DNA from: Hysterangium stoloniferum
Taxonomy: Eukaryota > Basidiomycota > Agaricomycetes > Hysterangiales > Hysterangiaceae
DNA length: 64,000 nt
Assembly: GCA_015178975.1 (NCBI GenBank)
Contig: WHVD01000025.1
Coordinates: 310,001 to 374,000, forward strand
Direction: 5' to 3'
Shown here: positions 58,286-64,000 of the stretch, one piece after another
Numbering within the stretch: position 1 is the first letter of the stretch
Layout: each line of letters starts with the position of its first letter
The notes under the pieces: generated by a model
Databases searched by the model: none
What the model was told of the DNA's origin: nothing
The model's input: only the letters and a program-made list of their open reading frames with translations
Position numbers and translations under genes: made by a program

Positions 58286-61200
58286 ATGTCGCAAGAACAG
58301 CTCGAAAATTCCAATAATCTTGTAGGGAGCACTGATAACGATGGCAGATTTCCCTTCTGACATCCAAATAGCACGTCGAACGTTTTCGAATTCTGGTTAT
58401 TGGTAACGCCAACGCTGGAAAGACAACCATTCTGGAAAAGGTGTGCCATGCCTGGGGTCGCCAACCGATCTATATCAATGTAAGTGATCTGTGCATACCT
58501 AACTGCAATATCCCCAATGCACGTTACTTTATTCTGTTCTTACTTACCTGATTTAGAGCGATTCAAAGTTAGAGCCGTCAGCCTTGGTCTGTGTCGGATC
58601 GACTAGGACCTCCAGTGGTGATGCACTCATGATAGTTTTTTTTAGCGTGGAAACCACGAGATCGAACACCAGTTTCAATATCCAACTGCTCACGGCTTCG
58701 TATTTCATGACTCCTGCGGGTTCGAAGCGGGTGGTGCTGTCGAGCTGCAAAAAGTCACAAACTTTATCGAAAACCGAGCAAAGGGTGCGCAATTAAAGGA
58801 TCAATTGCATGCCATTTGGTGCGCTGAAGTTCCGCATTATTTTTCCAAATTCTGACGTTTGTGGTTCAGGTATTGTTTGCCAACTAGTAACGATAGAGGG
58901 ATGACCAATGCAGAGATGAGTCTGTTTGAGAGCGGTACGGGAAATGGTCAGCGAGTGTCTGCGTCATGAGCTGAGTCTACTGATTACCATCCAAGTCCCC
59001 ATTATCGCCATTTTCACGAAAATGGATGCTCTGGACCAGGAGGCACGCAGCCAGTTAATGTGGAATGATGATGATCTTTCTCGTGAAGAAATTGAAAAGA
59101 AAGTTCCCGGTCTCGCAGAGGACATATTTCAAAAGAAATATCTCAAACGACTCGCGGAAGTAAAACACAAGCCTCGGCATGTCGTCCGTCTCCGTGGTAT
59201 GTTGCTTCTTGTCGATGACACAGCAACCTGTTCAGCCATACCACTCAGACATGAACAAAGAGGGTACTAATTGTGATGAGCTGATCGTCAAAACCTCACA
59301 GGCCCTTGACGGTGACACTCTGAAACTGTTCTGTCTGTCGATATTGCGGATCGATATTGAATCTCGTATCAAAGAAGTTATCAACAGGTGAGCTACCCAG
59401 TTCTCCGCCGTCAAAGCAGACTGCCAATACATGGTATCCAAGGATGATTATACCGCAGTTCCAAGGTGAGGCAGGATATGGCCAATGCAAGACAGACTGT
59501 TGAATTCATGGGTATCATTTTGCTCAGCTGTTCTCGAATCAGGCACATTTTCCGAAGAACAAGCAAAATCCTTGTTCTGCAAGGTCATGCGTTGTTTTCC
59601 ACACGTCTTGGTGCGAGAATGTTGTAACTCCAGCTCTTACATATTTTGACGTTGGTAACAACAGCCTGTGAGTGACTTGAAGCTATCCTCTTATCATGTC
59701 ATTCCCTGATATTTCATTGGTAGAGTGTGAGTGTCCATACATATGTTGACAATATCCGGAGATTATTGATTCCAGTATCTTTGCCTTTTAGTTTGTGAGT
59801 TGATCTTCCTTGTGATTGTCATTGCCTCATCTAACTTAACATCATTGCTTCTCAGCAGAATGTAGGTCTATCTAGGGAAGTGTTATCATTATGTTGATCT
59901 CCACTTCTCCCTGCTCACCACAGAAAGTATGTAACACAATTCCACTGTAGTTTGCTTTTCTATTCACAATCATTGAATTATTTTATTATGTTTCCAGGTG
60001 GTGAGTATTTTAGCAAATATGATTATAATACTGCTCAGGCCAGTTTATCATCCACTGCCCTCTTTTAGATTGTGAGTATGGCTAATTCATATTTTTGTTT
60101 GATTTCTGACATATTTGACAGGTGGTAAGCTCTTGCTGTTGTTTCAAGGCTGTATAAACCTCTTCTGGTACATTGCCAATAGGATGTGAGTGTCTGCCCA
60201 GTTTTTCATATGTTAGCTCATGACTGTTCTTGTAAACTAACATGTGGCAGATGGTAAGTCTTTTTGTACTGAATATTCCTTTAGTGGCTCGATGACTTGT
60301 GGATGACTCAGGATGTAAGTATGCACATTCAATGCACAAATGATTGATGGACACTAATAAGAGTATGATCCGAATGGTTTTAAACTGCATAGAAAGTGAG
60401 TATGCTTATATGGTTATATTGAAGTTAACCTTATATATATGATTTCCACATTCTGAAAAGAATGTAAATTCCCTCTGAGTTCTAATAAAATACTCCATTC
60501 ACTCACAGCAACTTTCTGCCTGCTTGGACTTGATAGGCTGTGAGTGGGAATATTCTGTGGATTGGTTACCAAGAAATTCTAATACCACATATGTAATGCT
60601 CAAACAGGTTGATGTGAGTGTCACTTCCAAACAACTATAGTATGCTTATTAAAAATTGTGTTTGAAATAGGCTGTAAGCATTGCGTATCCAAGGTTTGGA
60701 AACAAGTTTATGATACTTTGGTTTTATCTTACCAACAGACTGTATGTGTTGTCTGGTTAAATGTATTGTCAAAGTCTGGATAACAATACTTATGCTCTTT
60801 GGTTGTGTGGATTACCTACAGAGAGTAAGTGTATCTGACTCTGTTGCATTCCAGGGCTAAATGGGCTGTGGATAATTTAGGAGGTTAGTCATATACTCAT
60901 TGTCATGTATACATATGTATTGAGTGGTGGATTGATTGGATGAAAATCAGAGTGTATGTGTTTTTCTTTTTGTACCAAATTGAAGGAGGGGTACTTAATG
61001 GGATTTCTATCTGGGATTGTAGGTGGTGAGGATTCCTTGCTTGCTTGTAATCAGAATTATTATCACAAACGAAACTGATATCTTGAATAATTGTGGGGGT
61101 GGTCATTATAGAATGTAAATTTTGCCGCATTGTCTGCCCCTCATGGCTCATCTCCCTTGGCATGCTCTTCCCAGTTTGTGAGTTTCTGACTTTGTCCTCC

Positions 61201-64000
61201 TTGTCTGCCCCTCATGGCTCATCTCCCTTGGCATGCTCTTCCCAGCGAGTGAGTTTCTGAATTTTTCCTCCTTGTCTCCCCCTCAAGGCTCATCTTCCTT
61301 GGCATGCTCTTCCCAGGAAGTGAGTTTCTGACTTTGTTCTCCTTGTCTGCCTCTCATGGCTCATCTCCCTTGGCATGCTCTTCCCAGGATGTGAGTTTCT
61401 GACTTTGGCCTCCTTGTCTGCCCCTCATGGCTCATTTCCCTTGGCATGCTCTGCCCAGCGAGTGAGTTTCTGACTTTGTCCTCCTTGTCTGCCCCTCATG
61501 GCTCATCTCCCTTGGCATGCTCTTCTCAGGAAGTGAGTTTCTGACTTTGTCCTCCTTGTCTGTCCCTCATGGCTCATCTTCCTTGGCTTGCTCTTCCCAG
61601 CGAGTGAGTTTCTGACTTTGTCCTCCTTGTCTATCCCTCATGGCTCATCTCCCTTGGCATGCTCTTCCCAGTTTGTGAGTTTCTGGCTTTGTCCTCCTTG
61701 TCTGCCCCTCATGGCTCATCTCCCTTGGCATGCTCTTCCCAGGATGTGAGTTTCTGACTTTGTCCTCCTTGTCTGCCCCTCATGGTTCATCTGCTTTCAC
61801 ATGCTCTTCCCAGCTTGTGAGTTTCTGACTTTGTCCTCCTTGTCTATCCCTCCTGGCTCATCTCGCTTGGCATGCTCTTCCCAGGAAGTGAGTTTCTGAC
61901 TTTGTCCTCCTTGTCTGCCCCTCATTGCTCATTTCCCTTGGCATGCTCGTCCCAGCTTGTGAGTTTCTGACTTTGTCCTCCTTGTCTGCCCCTCATGGCT
62001 CATCTCCCTTGGCATGCTCTTCCCAGCAAGTGAGTTTCTGACTTTGTCCTCCTTGTCTGCCCCTCATGGCTCATCTCCCTTGGCATGCTCTTCCCAGGAT
62101 GTGAGTTTCTGACTTTGTCCTCGTCTGCCCCTCAAGGCTCATCTCCCTTGGCGTGCTCTTCCCAGCAAGTGAGTTTCTGACTTTGTCCTCCTTGTCTGCC
62201 CCTCATGGCTCATTTCCCTTGGCATGCTCTGCCCAGCTTGTGAGTTTCTGACTTTGTCCTCCTTGTCTGCCCCTCATGGCTCATATCCCTTGGCATGCTC
62301 TTCCCAGCGAGTGAGTTTCTGACTTTGTCCTCCTTGTCTATCCCTCATGGCTCATCTCCCTTGGCATGCTCTTCCCAGTTTGTGAGTTTCTGACTTTGTC
62401 CTCGTCTGCCCCTCATGGCTCATGTCCCTTGGCATGCTCTTCCCAGTTTGTGAGTTTCTGACTTTGTCCTCCTTGTCTATCCCTCATGGCTCATCTCCCT
62501 TGGCATGCTCTTCCCAGGATGTGAGTTTCTGACTCTGTCCTCCTTGTCTGCCCTCCATGGCTCATCTCCCTTGGCGTGCTCTTCCCAGTTTGTGAGTTTC
62601 TGACCTTGTCCTCCCTGTCTGCCCCTCATGGCTCATCTCCCTTGGCATGCTCTTCCCAGTTTGTGAGTTTCTGACTTTGTCCTCCTTGTCTGCCCCTTAT
62701 GGCTCATCTCCCTTGGCATGCTCTTCCCAGCAAGTGAGTTTCTGACTTTGTCCTCCTTGTCTGCCCCTCATGGCTCATCTCCTTTGGCATGCTCTTCCCA
62801 GTTTGTAAGTTTCTAACTTTGTCCTCCTTGTCTGCCCCTCATGGCTCCCTTGGCATGCTCCTCCCAGGATGTGAGTTTCTGACTTTGTCCTCCTTGTCTG
62901 CCCCTCAAGGCTCATCTCCCTTGGCATGCTCTTCCCAGGATGTGAGTTTCTGACTTTGTCCTCCTTGTCTGCCCCTCATGGTTCATCTGCTTTCACATGC
63001 TCTTCCCAGCTTGTGAGTTTCTGACTTTGTCCTCCTTGTCTATCCCTCCTGGCTCATCTCACGTGGCATGCTCTTCCCAGGAAGTGAGTTTCTGACTTTG
63101 TCCTCCTTGTCTATCCCTCATGGCTCATCTCCCTTGGCATGCTCTTCTCAGTTTGTGAGTTTCTGACTTTGTCCTCGTCTGCCCCTCATGGCTCATCTCC
63201 CTTGGCATGCTCTTCCCAGCAAGTGAGTTTCTGACTTTGTCCTCCTTGTCTGCCCCTCATGGCTCATCTCCCTTGGCATGCTCTTCCCAGGATGTGAGTT
63301 TCTGACTTTGTCCTCGTCTGCCCCTCAAGGCTCATCTCCCTTGGCGTGCTCTTCCCAGCAAGTGAGTTTCTGACTTTGTCCTCCTTGTCTGCCCCTCATG
63401 GCTCATTTCCCTTGGCATGCTCTGCCCAGCTTGTGAGTTTCTGACTTTGTCCTCCTTGTCTGCCCCTCATGGCTCATATCCCTTGGCATGCTCTTCCCAG
63501 CGAGTGAGTTTCTGACTTTGTCCTCCTTGTCTATCCCTCCTGGCTCATCTCACGTGGCATGCTCTTCCCAGGAAGTGAGTTTCTGACTTTGTCCTCCTTG
63601 TCTATCCCTCATGGCTCATCTCCCTTGGCATGCTCTTCTCAGTTTGTGAGTTTCTGACTTTGTCCTCGTCTGCCCCTCATGGCTCATCTCCCTTGGCATG
63701 CTCTTCCCAGCAAGTGAGTTTCTGACTTTGTCCTCCTTGTCTGCCCCTCATGGCTCATCTCCCTTGGCATGCTCTTCCCAGGATGTGAGTTTCTGACTTT
63801 GTCCTCCTTGTCTGCCCCTCAAGGCTCATCTCCCTTGGCATGCTCTTCCCAGCAAGTGAGTTTCTGACTTTGTCCTCCTTGTCTGCCCCTCATGGCTCAT
63901 TTCCCTTGGCATGCTCTTCCCAGCAAGTGAGTTTCTGACTTTGTCCTCCTTGTCTGCCCCTCATGGCGCATTTCCCTTGGCATGCTCTTCCCAGCTTGTG
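58286..64000 (+). CDS. P-loop GTPase with one-codon microexon tail (3' end beyond window)
   Basis: A Ras-like/AIG1-like P-loop GTPase of the type expanded in mushroom-forming fungi; its role is unknown. Exons 58286-58321, 58372-58479, 58557-58586, 58646-58818, 58870-58946, 58996-59196, 59249-59387, 59443-59465 and 59528-59610 join to 290 codons without a break. Introns are 49-77 nt, GT..AG. Visible motifs are G1 ILVIGNANAGKTT (exon 2), HEIEHQF, G3 FVFHDSCGFEAGG (exon 4), AIWYCLP, and G4 FTKMD (exon 6). From 59665 the gene continues in phase 0 as 3-nt (two 6-nt) microexons: 22 between unrelated introns, then 41 in a 71-bp tandem array, still open at the window edge. No membrane segment is seen in the GTPase part. 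The alternative is that the protein ends soon after 59610 (an in-frame TGA lies in intron 9) and the chain is noncoding. The GTPase body is secure; the tail is inferred from splice-site layout. Confidence 0.8.
59611..61130 (+). other. Chain of 22 microexons between non-repetitive introns
   Basis: Each microexon lies between an AG 3' site and a GT 5' site. Start and residue: 59665 Pro, 59724 Ser, 59792 Phe, 59856 Gln-Asn (6 nt), 59924 Lys, 59998 Val, 60069 Ile, 60122 Val, 60183 Asp, 60251 Met, 60312 Asp, 60393 Lys, 60461 Asn, 60537 Ala, 60608 Val-Asp (6 nt), 60671 Ala, 60739 Thr, 60822 Arg, 60881 Glu, 60951 Ser, 61023 Val, 61112 Asn. Donors are mostly GTGAGT, GTAAGT, GTATGT or GTAAGC. Weaker ones are GTAGGT, GTAAAT, GTTAGT and GTGAGG. 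Introns are 50-86 nt and do not resemble each other. Exon 9 (ending 59610) hands over in phase 0. None of the triplets is a stop. Confidence 0.8.
61131..64000 (+). repeat. 71-bp tandem array: one intron plus one codon per unit, 41 units
   Basis: Each unit runs GTGAGTTTCTGACTTTGTCC .. GGCTCATCTCCCTTGGC .. CTTCCCAG plus a triplet. Triplet starts are: TTT 61175, 61672, 62379, 62447, 62589, 62660, 62802, 63152, 63643; CGA 61246, 61459, 61601, 62308, 63501; GAA 61317, 61530, 61885, 63081, 63572; GAT 61388, 61743, 62098, 62518, 62868, 62939, 63291, 63782; CTT 61814, 61956, 62237, 63010, 63430, 63995; CAA 62027, 62166, 62731, 63220, 63359, 63711, 63853, 63924. Most units are 71 bp. Some are 68 (CTT deletion) and one is 66 (5-bp deletion before 62868). 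CTCAT, about 25-30 nt before AG, is a candidate branch site. The array is cut by the window edge. Confidence 0.95.

Noticed and set aside
58286..58400. Apparent frameshift (TTTT run) and stop near the GTPase start
   Set aside because: A 50-nt intron 58322-58371 with a CTGAC branch site removes the stop and joins phase 0, so no frameshift is needed.
61131..64000. CRISPR-like array or ordinary coding minisatellite
   Set aside because: There are no spacers: only 3 nt vary per unit. Unit lengths of 71 and 66 bp and a TGA in each unit exclude a continuous reading frame.

Overview
The window looks like nuclear DNA of a filamentous basidiomycete, probably an Agaricomycete with a large, transposon-rich genome. 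The evidence is short 50-85 nt introns with GTRAGT donors, SNU13 and HSP10 of fungal type, a P-loop GTPase of the kind expanded in mushroom-forming fungi, chromodomain Ty3/gypsy elements, and decay dominated by CpG to TpG/CpA changes. The species cannot be named from sequence alone.

Layout. (1) 1-2.1 kb: decayed repeats. (2) 2.1-7.7 kb: a small gene island with SNU13 (minus) and HSP10 (plus) transcribed divergently, and one unrecognised 172-residue gene. Related LTR-like repeats flank it. (3) 7.7-15.7 kb: decayed transposon remnants, a triple nest of LTRs with every target duplication visible, a Tc1-type transposon with one premature stop, and a copia RT fragment. (4) 15.7-45 kb: nested Ty3/gypsy elements. 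G1 (16157-21879) sits inside the 5' LTR of G2. G2 and a second copy, G4, share one LTR in tandem. G3 (minus, 34005-42586) sits inside G4 gag. A solo LTR splits the G2 RT gene. G2 and G3 carry a large extra ORF between the chromodomain and the 3' LTR. (5) 45-50.3 kb: an LTR carrying another LTR-like insertion and a Tc1 element, which itself carries a solo LTR. (6) 50.3-57.5 kb: copia fragments, a possible unidentified exon, and a degraded gypsy gag gene interrupted by a solo LTR. (7) 58.3-64 kb: an apparently intact GTPase gene running off the right edge.

The GTPase gene is the outstanding feature. Nine ordinary exons (870 nt, 290 codons, no frame break) encode the GTPase. From 59665 the gene continues as a chain of microexons, almost all exactly 3 nt, each with a 3' splice site directly upstream and a GTRAGT-like donor directly downstream. 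The first 22 microexons lie between unrelated introns. The next 41 lie in a homogeneous tandem array of 71-bp units, each unit being one intron plus one codon. All microexons are phase 0 and none is a stop. In the array only six triplets are used (TTT, CGA, GAA, GAT, CTT, CAA) while the intron part is nearly constant. This predicts a protein tail built one residue per repeat unit, extendable by unit duplication without frameshift. Splicing has not been shown; it is inferred from sequence.
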